Below are positions 6,993 to 15,009 of a DNA stretch of 33,494 nucleotides, in pieces. This DNA is from DATIHK01 sp035480775 (GTDB taxonomy: Bacteria > Patescibacteriota > WWE3 > UBA101185 > UBA10185), in the NCBI GenBank assembly GCA_035480775.1, contig DATIHK010000077.1, positions 1-33,494 on the forward strand. Reading direction: 5' to 3'. The notes beneath the pieces are model-generated. The model searched no databases. It was given only the letters and a program-made list of their open reading frames with translations, and had not been told where the DNA came from. Made by a program: the position numbers and the translations under genes. Within the stretch, counting starts at the first letter, position 1; each line of letters starts with the position of its first letter.

Positions 6993-7994
6993 ATGGATAA
7001 ACAATTTGTAATTTCGGTTAAAACAATTTTGATAGCATTTTTAATGGTGCTGGGAGCTTATATTATTTACAGACTCGGAGGTATTCTATCGATTCTGTTA
7101 ATTTCAGTAATTATAGTTATCGGAATGGAGCCTTTAGTTAAGTTTTTTATGAAAAAGACTTTACTTAATAAATACCTTTCGAGAAGTTTTTCGGTTATTT
7201 TAGCTTATATTCTGTTAATTTTAGCTTTACTTATTATGTTTACCATTGGACTTCCACCGGTAATAATTCAAGTCGAAAAGTTGCTTTCTAATTTAGGTGT
7301 ATTGATTCAAAACTTGTCAGATAAATATGGAGTTAATGTATCGGTCAATAATCTTATACCCCAGTTTTCGCAATTATCTGGAGGAGTTTTGACAATTACC
7401 TACAATATTGTTTCAAATATCACCACAGTTTTGAGTATTTTAATTTTATCTATTTATATGTCTTTAGATTGGGAAAATATCAAAGAAAAATTTGTTAGTC
7501 TTTTTCCAGACAATATGGAAACCACTGTACTTGAAATATTTAATGATATTGAAGTAAGTGTCGGAAACTGGATAAAAGGTCAGTTGTTTTTGATGCTCGC
7601 AATTGGAGTCGCTTCTTTTGTCGGTTTAGTTTTAATTCATGTTAACTATCCACTGGCGTTAGGCATTGTAGCTGGACTGTTAGAGATAGTTCCTATTCTT
7701 GGTCCAATAATGTCGGGTGCCTTAGCTGGAGTAATTGGATTTTCGGATTCTCCAGTAAAAGGGCTAGCTGTTTTGGTTTTGTTTTTTATAATTCAACAGT
7801 CTGAAAATAATCTGTTGGTTCCCAAAGTTATGCAAAGAGTTTCTGGTTTCAGCCCATTGGTTATTTTAATCGCTCTGTTAATTGGAAGTGAATTTTTTGG
7901 AATTGTCGGCGCCATTTTGAGTGTGCCTGTAACCATGATTTCTGTTATCGTCGTAAAAAAGATTTTACTTTATACTTCAGCGGGAAGCGAGTAA
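6993..7994 (+). CDS. AI-2E family transporter-like permease
   Basis: A polytopic membrane protein of about 333 residues in the AI-2E (formerly UPF0118/PerM) family. It has about seven or eight helices, a soluble segment near residues 105-125, and the conserved C-terminal region NYPLALGIVAGLLEIVPILGP and later FGIVGAILSVPVTM. Substrates of the family are mostly unknown. An ATG at 6987 is also possible. I prefer 6993 because TAAAAT at 6979-6984 lies eight bases before it, matching the leaderless pattern here. Its last 14 bases lie inside the rnpB gene on the opposite strand. Confidence 0.85.
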   Translation: MDKQFVISVKTILIAFLMVLGAYIIYRLGGILSILLISVIIVIGMEPLVKFFMKKTLLNKYLSRSFSVILAYILLILALLIMFTIGLPPVIIQVEKLLSNLGVLIQNLSDKYGVNVSVNNLIPQFSQLSGGVLTITYNIVSNITTVLSILILSIYMSLDWENIKEKFVSLFPDNMETTVLEIFNDIEVSVGNWIKGQLFLMLAIGVASFVGLVLIHVNYPLALGIVAGLLEIVPILGPIMSGALAGVIGFSDSPVKGLAVLVLFFIIQQSENNLLVPKVMQRVSGFSPLVILIALLIGSEFFGIVGAILSVPVTMISVIVVKKILLYTSAGSE

Positions 7995-8327
7995 GCCAGA
8001 TTCTGTTTCATTGAGCGCCTCACGGCACATAATTATTGACATCTATCTACGCTCCATCTTTGTACCTCGTCGAGCAGACTGATAGCGGTACGTTCGTGGA
8101 TTGCTGCAGGTGGGATTGCCCGTTTCACTCTTTTTTCATGGCCGAAGCCGAAGAAAAAAGCTCGTCTCTGTGGCTCTCAAGTTGTGTCAATTCACAACCT
8201 GTTTCTTTAGGTTTTCACCCAAGAACACTAGCGGTTACCCGTCGGAAGTTACCTTCCATACCTTTGCTCTATGCAGTCTGGACTTTCCTCCAATTCGGTT
8301 AAGAATCGGTAGTCAACCTGCTTCCCG
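7981..8327 (-). ncRNA. rnpB: RNase P RNA, bacterial type A-like
   Basis: On the minus strand the conserved 5' block GAGGAAAGTC (8290-8281) and the 3' block CAGAATCTGGCTTAC (about 8005-7991) are both present at the right spacing. P1 can be drawn as CGGGAAGC (8327-8320) with GCTTCCCG (7988-7981), a perfect eight-pair helix closing the molecule. P3 is CCGATTC with GAATTGG. The length of about 347 nt is normal. The extended -10 upstream predicts a start at about 8326, agreeing with the 5' end drawn from P1. Apparent reading frames in this stretch are not genes. The 3' end overlaps the permease gene by 14 bases. Confidence 0.95.
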
Positions 8328-8332
8328 GGTGT

Positions 8333-8338
8333 ATTTTA
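8333..8338 (-). promoter_or_regulatory. Extended -10 promoter of rnpB
   Basis: On the minus strand TGGTAAAAT gives an extended -10 (TGn plus TAAAAT at 8338-8333). The expected start, seven bases on, coincides with the 5' end of P1. No good -35 was seen. Confidence 0.6.
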
Positions 8339-8383
8339 CCACCTTTTGTGTGATATTATCTTAAAGCATAAGCTTAACTAAAT

Positions 8384-9523
8384 ATGGCCGAAGATTTAGA
8401 TCCAAATAAATTTCATATATTCTCACCTGCTCAAAGAAAAAAGATTGCAATTACGACAATGCTATTACTGTTAGTTTTGATCCCGGTTTTAGGATTTGTT
8501 TATTATAATTTTGCTATCAATCGTCCGGCTCAAAATGATAAGAGAATTACTGTTAAAATCGAAAAAGGTTTGGGTGTTAGTGGAATTTCAAAGCAACTAA
8601 GAGATCAAAATTTGATTAATTCCGAATTTTTATTTAGTTTTTACGTCGTTTCAAATCATCTTCAAAATAGTATTCAAGCAGGAGTTTACACAATTCCAGC
8701 AGGAACATCGATTGTAAAGTTAACAGATCTGCTTCAGCATGGTACAGATGATATTCGAATCACTTTTTTGGATGGTTGGAGAGTTGAAGAATATGCCCGT
8801 GAAGCAGTCAAGAAATTTAACAATATTGATTATGAGCAATTTATAAAGTTGGCAAAAAATGATGAAGGATATTTATATCCCGATACATATTTTTTTAACA
8901 GTGATGCCAGCGAAAAAGATCTAGTTCAAAAACTGCAAGAAAATTTTACGCTTCATACAAAAAATGTTTTAACCGAATCTCAACTTCAGAAAATGGGTTT
9001 AACTATGAATGACGCTATAACTTTAGCATCCATAGTCGAGCGCGAAGTTGCAAATGACAATGATCGACCCATTGTAGCCGGAATTCTCTTAAAACGCCTA
9101 AAAGCTGGAGCTTTATTAGGCGCTGACGCTACTACTCAATACTCGGTTGCTCTAATAGCTTTTTGCGCACCCGGGCTTCCACTAAATTGTTTTGATGGTT
9201 CTAAAGACTGCAATCTGCCAAATGATATTCGTCAATGTCTTGAAAAATATGGTAATACAGATTCTCAAAGAATATTATCTATAAATTGGTGGCCTCAAAG
9301 TATATCTCAAGAAGAAATACAATTTAATAGTCCTTACAACACAAGAGTAGTTGCGGGTCTTCCGCCAGCTCCAATTTCTAATCCTGGTATTGGGGCTATT
9401 AATGCTGTAATTAACGCAAAAGTAACTGACTACAATTTTTATCTCACAGATTCGCACGGAGTTACACATTACGCGAAGACCCTTGAAGAACATAATCGTA
9501 ATGCTGCTATATATCTGAAATAG
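8384..9523 (+). CDS. mltG: Endolytic murein transglycosylase MltG (YceG-like)
   Basis: Membrane-anchored lytic transglycosylase that cuts nascent glycan strands. It has an N-terminal helix (about 23-43), a LysM-like region (ITVKIEKGLGVSGISKQL) and the catalytic YceG block with LASIVEREV (about residue 215, containing the family's catalytic Glu), DATTQYSV and YNTRVVAGLPPAPISNPG. Between DATTQYSV and SPYNT there is an insertion of about 60 residues (about 255-313) with four cysteines that I do not know from standard MltG. TGATATTAT at 8351-8359 is a possible promoter, and no Shine-Dalgarno is present. The end overlaps the next, convergent gene by 17 bases. Confidence 0.92.
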   Translation: MAEDLDPNKFHIFSPAQRKKIAITTMLLLLVLIPVLGFVYYNFAINRPAQNDKRITVKIEKGLGVSGISKQLRDQNLINSEFLFSFYVVSNHLQNSIQAGVYTIPAGTSIVKLTDLLQHGTDDIRITFLDGWRVEEYAREAVKKFNNIDYEQFIKLAKNDEGYLYPDTYFFNSDASEKDLVQKLQENFTLHTKNVLTESQLQKMGLTMNDAITLASIVEREVANDNDRPIVAGILLKRLKAGALLGADATTQYSVALIAFCAPGLPLNCFDGSKDCNLPNDIRQCLEKYGNTDSQRILSINWWPQSISQEEIQFNSPYNTRVVAGLPPAPISNPGIGAINAVINAKVTDYNFYLTDSHGVTHYAKTLEEHNRNAAIYLK

Positions 9524-9932
9524 AACGTTCTAATAATTCTTTGGTAACTTTAATACCGTATTTATCCAAAAAGTCTGCGGATACAAGCACTTCTGCATTG
9601 CATTTAGCAGCTAGACAAATTCCGTCATTTAAATTAAGAGTAATATGACGAGTCGCGGTTGAACTTACTATTTTTAAAGTTGCTTTAAGTAGATTGGCTT
9701 CTTCAGCAATTATTATTTGAGTTACATTTATTTCTAAAGATCTAAAGCTTTCGACAATAAAATCTAAGTAAGTAGAGTTGCTATAAGTCACAGTTATTGG
9801 TAAAACAACTTTCTCTTTACGGTAAAAAAAGTACAAAGTATGCTCATTTTCATTAGGAATGGCAGCAATTAATGAAACAGCTTTAAGTTCTTTTGCATGT
9901 ATTAAGCTTGTAACTGTATAATGTGAGAGCAT
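9507..9932 (-). CDS. BFN/DUF151-type bifunctional nuclease family protein
   Basis: The C-terminal half (ITLNLNDGICLAAKCNAEVLVSADFLDKYGI) matches the pattern of the bifunctional nuclease (DUF151) domain, where a segment on amino-acid composition usage (DAL-ALR---PI-V---L---G) is conserved. The N-terminal half gives strands as expected (LYFFYRKEKVVLPITVTYSNS). At 141 residues it is about family size. Homologues have been reported to cut DNA and RNA, and some act in stress responses. It is divergently transcribed from the next gene with no bases between the start codons' flanks, and convergent with mltG. Confidence 0.65.
   Translation of the reverse strand: MLSHYTVTSLIHAKELKAVSLIAAIPNENEHTLYFFYRKEKVVLPITVTYSNSTYLDFIVESFRSLEINVTQIIIAEEANLLKATLKIVSSTATRHITLNLNDGICLAAKCNAEVLVSADFLDKYGIKVTKELLERSISDI
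9893..9922 (+). promoter_or_regulatory. Promoter of the 9933 gene
   Basis: TTGCAT (9893-9898), 18 bases, TATAAT (9917-9922). The expected start is about four bases before the ATG at 9933, so the leader is almost absent. It lies inside the 5' end of the divergent BFN-type gene. Confidence 0.65.
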
Positions 9933-10367
9933 ATGTTTAACCTGCTAATTAATCTCTATAACAAACTTGAACAAATAAAAGGCAGAAAGTTAGTTATTCT
10001 TTTGCTAGTAATTTTTATAATTTTTTTAGCTTTTGGTTTAAGCTTTGGTTACATTACACAAATATTATTAAATAAAACTGAACAAACAAAATTTGTTTCT
10101 ACGTCAACTGGGCAACAAATAGTGGCTAGATCTTTTGACGGTTTAGTTACGTACGTAAATCCAAATCAATATCCAGCTGATAATGTTACTTATGCGCTAG
10201 TAGATGCAAATGGTAAAGTTGTGATTTTATTGCGTAGTAGAGATCAAAAATTAGTGGTATCAGAAGGACATAATGTACGAGTAAAAGGTATAGTAGAAAA
10301 AAGTGCAGATGGTACAAAGGATATTTTAAATGTTGATGAGGTAATTATAAAAAATGGTGCTAATTAG
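9933..10367 (+). CDS. Membrane-anchored small beta-domain protein
   Basis: 144 residues. One N-terminal transmembrane helix (about 19-42, LVILLLVIFIIFLAFGLSFGYI) precedes an extracytoplasmic domain of about 85 residues. That domain has the rhythm of an OB-like barrel: SFDGLVTYVNP, YALVDANGKVVILLRS, LVVSEGHNVRVKGIV, ILNVDEVII. The last part resembles nucleic-acid or sugar-binding OB-fold proteins that describe a 'function of a modified strand', but this is a weak comparison. No enzyme motif is seen. It lies upstream of ftsE, separated by a hairpin. Confidence 0.55.
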   Translation: MFNLLINLYNKLEQIKGRKLVILLLVIFIIFLAFGLSFGYITQILLNKTEQTKFVSTSTGQQIVARSFDGLVTYVNPNQYPADNVTYALVDANGKVVILLRSRDQKLVVSEGHNVRVKGIVEKSADGTKDILNVDEVIIKNGAN

Positions 10368-10377
10368 CGCACCTTTT

Positions 10378-10411
10378 GCATACAAAATGACGTTGCACGT
10401 CTTTTGTATGC
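10378..10411 (+). other. Hairpin upstream of ftsE with a repeat of the ftsE start region
   Basis: GCATACAAAA (10378-10387) pairs with TTTTGTATGC (10402-10411), and GACGT with ACGTC inside, around TGC; one T bulges. That makes 15 pairs. The segment ATACAAAATG in the left arm recurs at the ftsE start (10417-10426, including the ATG), so the right arm could also pair with the ftsE start codon region. No T-run follows. Confidence 0.55.
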
Positions 10412-10423
10412 TTCGAATACAAA

Positions 10424-11110
10424 ATGGCGCAAATTGATTTTAAAAACATCACAAAAGAATACGAAGTCTCCAAAAAAGCATTAGATGATGTAACTTTTTC
10501 TATCGACGATGGAGATTTTGTATTTTTGGTTGGTCCATCGGGAGCTGGCAAATCAACTTTAATTAAAATGTTAATTCGAGAAGAATTGCCTTCCTCAGGT
10601 GAAATATTATTTTATGGCGACAGTATTTTTGGAATTCAACGCGACCAGATTTCTAATCTACGTAGAAGAATAGGAGTTGTATTTCAAGATTTTAAGCTGC
10701 TAGACTCTAAAAATGTTTTTGAAAATGTCGCTGTAGCTTTAGATGTTGTTAATAGTCCGAGAGAAGTTGTAAACAATGTCGTCCCAAATGTTTTGGGTAT
10801 GGTTAATTTATTGAGTAAAAAAAATAATTTTCCTGCGCAACTTTCTGGTGGTGAAAAACAGCGTGTTGCTATAGCTCGAGCGTTGGCCCACGAGCCCGAC
10901 GTGTTAATTGCCGATGAACCAACCGGAAATATCGATCCCCAAGCATGTGAAGAAATAATACAAATATTAGAAAAAGTTAATTCATTAGGGACGACTATAA
11001 TTATGGCGACCCACGATCAAGAAATCGTAGATAAATTAAAAAAACGAGTAGTCAGATTAGAAGACGGTAAAATGGTATCAGATAAAAAAGGAGGTAAATA
11101 TCGTGCTTGA
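10424..11110 (+). CDS. ftsE: Cell division ATP-binding protein FtsE
   Basis: ABC ATPase that works with FtsX to control peptidoglycan hydrolases at the division site. The 228-residue protein carries Walker A GPSGAGKST (about 37-45), the Q-loop in GVVFQDFKLL, the signature LSGGEKQRVAIARAL, Walker B DVLIADEPTG and the H-loop ATHDQE. Length and the short FtsE-type C-terminal end fit. It overlaps ftsX by eight bases. No Shine-Dalgarno precedes the ATG. A hairpin just upstream could cover the start region. Confidence 0.95.
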   Translation: MAQIDFKNITKEYEVSKKALDDVTFSIDDGDFVFLVGPSGAGKSTLIKMLIREELPSSGEILFYGDSIFGIQRDQISNLRRRIGVVFQDFKLLDSKNVFENVAVALDVVNSPREVVNNVVPNVLGMVNLLSKKNNFPAQLSGGEKQRVAIARALAHEPDVLIADEPTGNIDPQACEEIIQILEKVNSLGTTIIMATHDQEIVDKLKKRVVRLEDGKMVSDKKGGKYRA

Positions 11111-11981
11111 AATGTGGAAAGACTTAAAAATTAATTTACAACGCGAACGCTTATTGGCGATTACTAATATAATTGTTATGACACTGACCTTTTTATTTTT
11201 ATCTATGTTTGTGTATGTCGTCGCTATTTCACAAACTGCTTTAAAGCAGCTTGAAGATCAAGCTCAAATTACGGTTTTTTTTAAAGATGATTTTCCTGAA
11301 AGCAAGATCTTAGATTTACAGAAAAATTTACAAAGTGACCCGCGAGTTGCTCAAACAGTTTACGTTTCAAAAGCTGAAGCTTTCAAAATTTTTACAGAAA
11401 TTCATAAAGACGAGCCCATTTTATTAAAAGCAGCTTCGCCTACTATACTTCCTGCGAGTCTTGAAATTAAAGCCAAAGATCTTGCAAAACTTTCGGTACT
11501 TGCAGATGAATTTGGCAAAAAAGATGGAGTTGAAGAAGTAAAATTTTACCGAGACGTAATAGAACGCTTTAGATATTGGGGAAATATAATATACGCCGTT
11601 GGATTTGTTTTGACAGCATTGTTTTTGATAATTTCGTATTCGATAGTTTTAGTAACTCTTAGATTAACAATAAATGCCAAAGGTACCGAATTAGAAATTC
11701 TAAAATTAGTCGGTGCTACAGATACTTATGTAAAGGCTCCATTGTTATTCGAAGGCACATTTTTTGGAATTGTATCGGCTGTAATTGCTTCGGTTATTGT
11801 TGTGTTGGCTACAACAGTAATAAAAGCGACTCATCTTTTTGGTGGAAGTGTCGCATTTGGCTTTGTTAGATTTGATTTTATGTTATTTGCGATATTGCTT
11901 TGCGTAATTCTATTAATATCTGGAACTCTGCTTGGCTATTTCGGCAGCTCAGTAGCTGTCAAAAAATATTTAAAGTACTAA
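11103..11981 (+). CDS. ftsX: Cell division permease-like protein FtsX
   Basis: Membrane partner of FtsE. The 292 residues show an N-terminal helix (about 20-45), a large extracytoplasmic domain that contains DPRVAQTVYVSKAEAFKIF and GVEEVKFYRDVIERF, and a block of three helices with GTELEILKLVGATDTYV, the classic FtsX cytoplasmic loop. The start is GTG at 11103, with AAAGGAGGT seven bases before it, a strong site. Its extracytoplasmic domain probably contacts the coiled-coil hydrolase encoded three bases downstream. Confidence 0.95.
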   Translation: MLEMWKDLKINLQRERLLAITNIIVMTLTFLFLSMFVYVVAISQTALKQLEDQAQITVFFKDDFPESKILDLQKNLQSDPRVAQTVYVSKAEAFKIFTEIHKDEPILLKAASPTILPASLEIKAKDLAKLSVLADEFGKKDGVEEVKFYRDVIERFRYWGNIIYAVGFVLTALFLIISYSIVLVTLRLTINAKGTELEILKLVGATDTYVKAPLLFEGTFFGIVSAVIASVIVVLATTVIKATHLFGGSVAFGFVRFDFMLFAILLCVILLISGTLLGYFGSSVAVKKYLKY

Positions 11982-11984
11982 TCC

Positions 11985-13220
11985 ATGAGAATAAAAAACC
12001 TACTATTAATTTCTTTAATAGCTGCCGTTTCTATGTCCATTTTGAGCGTCACAGTTTACGCTGACTCAAAGTGTACTTCCGAAGAAGACTGCAATAAACA
12101 AATAGACCAATTACAAAAAAAGGTTATTACTTTGCAAGGAAAAGCTGATAGTTTATCTAGCGAAATAGCAGCCTTTGATAATCAAATTGCTTTAGCACAA
12201 CTTAGAATACAAAATTCTTTACGTAACATAGCGGCTAAAGAAATTGAAATAGCTAACCTAGAACAAGATATAGCAAATATTAGTACCCGCATTGATAAAC
12301 TACAAAATTCTATTGCTTATCAGCAAAATGTTTTTGATCAACGAGTTCGAGCTCAATATAAAACTAGAGAAACCTCACCCATAATTATTTTATTCGGATC
12401 CAATACATTAAATACTCTTGTTAAAAAAGAACAATATTTAAATGTAATGGAACTAGAAGATCAGCGTTTGCTAACTCAAATGAATGCTACAAAAGCTAGC
12501 TACACCCAACAAAAGCAAGTTTTTCAAGATACAAAAGCAAAAACAGAAGCACTAAAAGCACAATTAGTAGCCGAAGAAAGAAATCTAGAATCGTATAAAG
12601 CCAATCTAAATGATCAACAAGACGCTAAACAACGACTGTTGGATGCTACTCAAAATGATCAAGCTAAATACCAAAAATTGCTCGATCAGGCCCAAGCCCA
12701 GCTAAATTCATTTACAAGCTTTGTTACTTCAGCGGGAGGTGGCGTAATTAGTGCAAATGGTTTTGGAAGTGGAAAACTGGGGTGGTATATGTCTCAGCGC
12801 GATGAAAGATGGGCCAGCAGTCACATTGGCAATTCGAGCCAGAATATTTTTAATGTCGGTTGTCTGGTTACAAGTATTGCAATGGTTTACAAACACTATG
12901 GATCAAATGTGACTCCGCAGAGCATTGCAAATCAAACATCTAGATTTTTTGGCAACACAGCTTTAATGTTGATACCTTGGTCAGGACCTGGCGGTCGTTC
13001 GTATACTTCAATTTCGGTAAGCCAAATTAATAGCGAATTAGATAGCGGACGCCCAGTAATTGTGGGTATTTATTATGGAACATTTGGAACACACTTTGTT
13101 GTTTTATCAAGTCGCTCAGGAAGCGACTGGATTACTTACGATCCGTATTACGGCCCGGATCAAAAATTTTCAAGCCGTTATAGCAAAAACTCTATCTTCC
13201 AAGCTGTAGTATTTAAGTAA
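11985..13220 (+). CDS. Secreted coiled-coil protein with a C39-like papain-fold peptidase domain
   Basis: A predicted FtsEX-controlled cell-wall hydrolase. The 411 residues begin with a signal peptide (cleavage likely after VYA at about 26). A long coiled coil of the CwlO/PcsB/EnvC kind follows (about 35-245). After a Gly/Ser linker comes a C39-like domain: MSQRDERWA, NVGCLVTSIAMVYKHYG with the likely catalytic Cys, GRPVIVGI, THFVVLSS with the likely His, and WITYDPYYGPD with the likely Asp. Known FtsEX partners carry CHAP, NlpC/P60 or LytM domains, so this catalytic module is unusual. The gene starts three bases after ftsX. Confidence 0.85.
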   Translation: MRIKNLLLISLIAAVSMSILSVTVYADSKCTSEEDCNKQIDQLQKKVITLQGKADSLSSEIAAFDNQIALAQLRIQNSLRNIAAKEIEIANLEQDIANISTRIDKLQNSIAYQQNVFDQRVRAQYKTRETSPIIILFGSNTLNTLVKKEQYLNVMELEDQRLLTQMNATKASYTQQKQVFQDTKAKTEALKAQLVAEERNLESYKANLNDQQDAKQRLLDATQNDQAKYQKLLDQAQAQLNSFTSFVTSAGGGVISANGFGSGKLGWYMSQRDERWASSHIGNSSQNIFNVGCLVTSIAMVYKHYGSNVTPQSIANQTSRFFGNTALMLIPWSGPGGRSYTSISVSQINSELDSGRPVIVGIYYGTFGTHFVVLSSRSGSDWITYDPYYGPDQKFSSRYSKNSIFQAVVFK

Positions 13221-13251
13221 TTTTTAATTTTTCCAATTTATATTTATTCAT

Positions 13252-13875
13252 ATGACTTTTATACGCCTTTCAATCTTTACCGTTGTTTTAATATGCTTTT
13301 CTGTTTTTACACTTGCTGACAGTTACTATTTTATTTATTCGATACAAAATCCTTTGTCTTCTGATGGAGTCGTGCAAGTATATTTTGATTACACTTTGTC
13401 TGGAGCGGCAGAAAAAGATTTTGTTATTCGTCCAATTGCCTCGTCTGGAATTGCAAAAATCTACAATGACTCTATACAAACCTGGATTGATTCAACAGAT
13501 TTATGGTCAAAAATGCCGCTGTTGGCAAAACAAGAAAAAATTTCTATTCAAGGATTGTCTTCAAATTCTGCAGATTTATACTTTTTAATTCAATATACAA
13601 AAACTGGAATTGTATATAAAACTCCCAGCAAAAAAATTTGGTCTAACGCCTCTATAAAAAATTACCCGCAAATGTTGAATGCAAATTTATTTAAACCGAC
13701 AGAGGTTGTATCTGAAGAATCCTCGGAAACCATTCCAAATGCTTTATCAATACAATCGACTCCGTCTGCCAATTCCAACGGTAATAATAACAATATAGCA
13801 CTGATTGTATTTGCCGTAGTTACAGCATTAACTGGTGCTTATATGCTAAAATATTTGCATGTTAAAAATCGTTAA
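13252..13875 (+). CDS. Exported protein with C-terminal membrane anchor
   Basis: 207 residues with a signal peptide (about 1-22, ending near TLADS), a beta-rich domain of about 120 residues (VQVYFDYTLSG, KISIQGLSSNSADLYFLIQYTKTG), a low-complexity Ser/Asn linker (about 150-178) and a C-terminal helix (NIALIVFAVVTALTGAYML) followed by HVKNR. This is the layout of a type I surface protein. No family is recognised. TATATT seven bases before the ATG suggests a leaderless start. The end overlaps the vanZ-like gene by 17 bases, so they form an operon with tsaE and tsaB. Confidence 0.65.
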   Translation: MTFIRLSIFTVVLICFSVFTLADSYYFIYSIQNPLSSDGVVQVYFDYTLSGAAEKDFVIRPIASSGIAKIYNDSIQTWIDSTDLWSKMPLLAKQEKISIQGLSSNSADLYFLIQYTKTGIVYKTPSKKIWSNASIKNYPQMLNANLFKPTEVVSEESSETIPNALSIQSTPSANSNGNNNNIALIVFAVVTALTGAYMLKYLHVKNR

Positions 13876-14215
13876 ATGGGCACCTTCAATTATATTATGT
13901 GGATTTATATTTTATTGGTCATCAGTGCCAGGTGCCGAAATTAATTCGCTACAACTTGGAGATGAAACCCTGCATAGGGTAGTTCACTATTCGTTGTTTT
14001 TTTTGCTTTGCTTGTTTTTTTATATTCCTACCAAAAGTTTTAAAAAAGCTGTATTATTGACAATCGCTTACGCATTTAGCGACGAATTTCATCAAAGATA
14101 TGTTCCGCGTAGGTCGTCTAGCTTAGAAGATATTTATGTTGATACGTTTGGCGCTTTAAGCGCTGCAATATTATGGAGTACATTTCAAACTCTCTACAAA
14201 AAACTCAAGAGATAG
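13859..14215 (+). CDS. VanZ-like family membrane protein
   Basis: 118 residues with three or four short membrane helices. The VanZ signature appears as LHRVVHYSLFFLL and SDEFHQRYVPRRSSSLEDIYVDTFGA, which carries the conserved acidic and His residues. Family members are linked to low-level teicoplanin resistance and envelope functions, but the activity is not known. The start overlaps the upstream gene and the end overlaps tsaE by 43 bases. Such nesting implies coupled translation. Confidence 0.85.
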   Translation: MLKIVKWAPSIILCGFIFYWSSVPGAEINSLQLGDETLHRVVHYSLFFLLCLFFYIPTKSFKKAVLLTIAYAFSDEFHQRYVPRRSSSLEDIYVDTFGALSAAILWSTFQTLYKKLKR

Positions 14216-14604
14216 CTCTAGACATTGCCCGAAAATTAAAATCTGGAGATGTCTTAGCTCTTTCTGGCGATTTAGGTTCGGGTAAAACTACTTTTGTAGG
14301 ATTTTTGGTGGATGCGCTGCAGTCTCATTCGCGCACGCAAAGTCCAACTTTTGTAATTTTGCGAAAATACACCGCAAATTTAAATGGCATTAAAAATGTT
14401 AACCACTTAGATTTGTATCGTTTACAGTCACAGCAAGAAATAGACGATTTAGGTTTGGTAGAGTTGTTTACTGAAAAAAACACCGTAAGTTTGATAGAAT
14501 GGCCTGACTTTGCTGAAAAATATTTGCCCGCAAATACAATTCGAATTAAGTTTGAGTACGTGGATGAATCCACCAGAAAGATGAATGTTCAAAATTTATA
14601 TTGA
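14173..14604 (+). CDS. tsaE: tRNA threonylcarbamoyladenosine biosynthesis ATPase TsaE
   Basis: P-loop ATPase needed for t6A37 formation with TsaB and TsaD. The 143 residues show Walker A GDLGSGKTTF (about 31-40), SPTFVILRKY, the HLDLYRL motif and the LIEWPDFAEKYLP motif, all standard. Length is normal. It starts 43 bases inside the vanZ-like gene and ends 20 bases inside tsaB. TsaD and TsaC are not in the window. Confidence 0.94.
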   Translation: MEYISNSLQKTQEIALDIARKLKSGDVLALSGDLGSGKTTFVGFLVDALQSHSRTQSPTFVILRKYTANLNGIKNVNHLDLYRLQSQQEIDDLGLVELFTEKNTVSLIEWPDFAEKYLPANTIRIKFEYVDESTRKMNVQNLY

Positions 14605-14899
14605 TACAACTGATAGATATAAAAAGTTTGTAAAGCTATTCGATGGCGAAAAAGAAGTCGCTGAAAAAAGTGGAGATATTGATGTTGTTTCAGCAATTCA
14701 GCAACTATTAACAGAAAATAATTTAACTCCAGATCAAGTTGAATACGATGTTAATAAAGGTCCTGGTTCATTTACTGGAATTAAAATGGGAGTTACTGTC
14801 GCCAATGTTTTGAACTGGGCAACTGGTAAAAAACAAATTGACGAACTGATACAACCAGAATACGGAAGAGAGCCAAATATTACTTTGCGAACGAAGTGA
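14585..14899 (+). CDS. tsaB: TsaB-like protein, short form
   Basis: Partner of TsaD in t6A synthesis. The recognisable part is the KGPGSFTGIKMGVTVANVLNWA motif in the centre, preceded by an actin-like first strand (MFKIYIDTTDRYKKFVKLFDG). The protein has only 104 residues, about half of a typical TsaB, and lacks the second actin-like subdomain. My recollection is that short TsaB forms occur in Patescibacteria, so I read this as native rather than broken. It follows tsaE with a 20-base overlap. A hairpin without a T-run (14902-14923) follows. Confidence 0.82.
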   Translation: MFKIYIDTTDRYKKFVKLFDGEKEVAEKSGDIDVVSAIQQLLTENNLTPDQVEYDVNKGPGSFTGIKMGVTVANVLNWATGKKQIDELIQPEYGREPNITLRTK

Positions 14900-14929
14900 G
14901 TAAAGAGCGTTAAACGCTACTTTAAAGAA

Positions 14930-14980
14930 ATAAAAAACGCGCCGCCAAAGAGTATAAATTACCTCATATGGTGGCGCGTT
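14930..14980 (-). terminator. Intrinsic terminator of the 15213 gene
   Basis: On the minus strand AACGCGCCACCA (14980-14969) pairs with TGGCGGCGCGTT (14947-14936) through 12 pairs with one G-T, followed by TTTTTTA. The stem is very GC-rich compared with the AT-rich tsaB end next to it. Confidence 0.9.
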
Positions 14981-15009
14981 CCTCAAATAATCTGCCGAGT
15001 TGGAGCTTG

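Noticed and set aside
8036..8364. Open frames on the plus strand of about 87 residues
   Set aside because: They lie opposite the RNase P RNA gene and have no family features, promoter or ribosome-binding site.
14585..14899. TsaB cut short by the neighbouring cassette
   Set aside because: The sequence ends in a normal-looking polar tail, and I recall similarly short TsaB forms in Patescibacteria; there is no remnant of the second half downstream.
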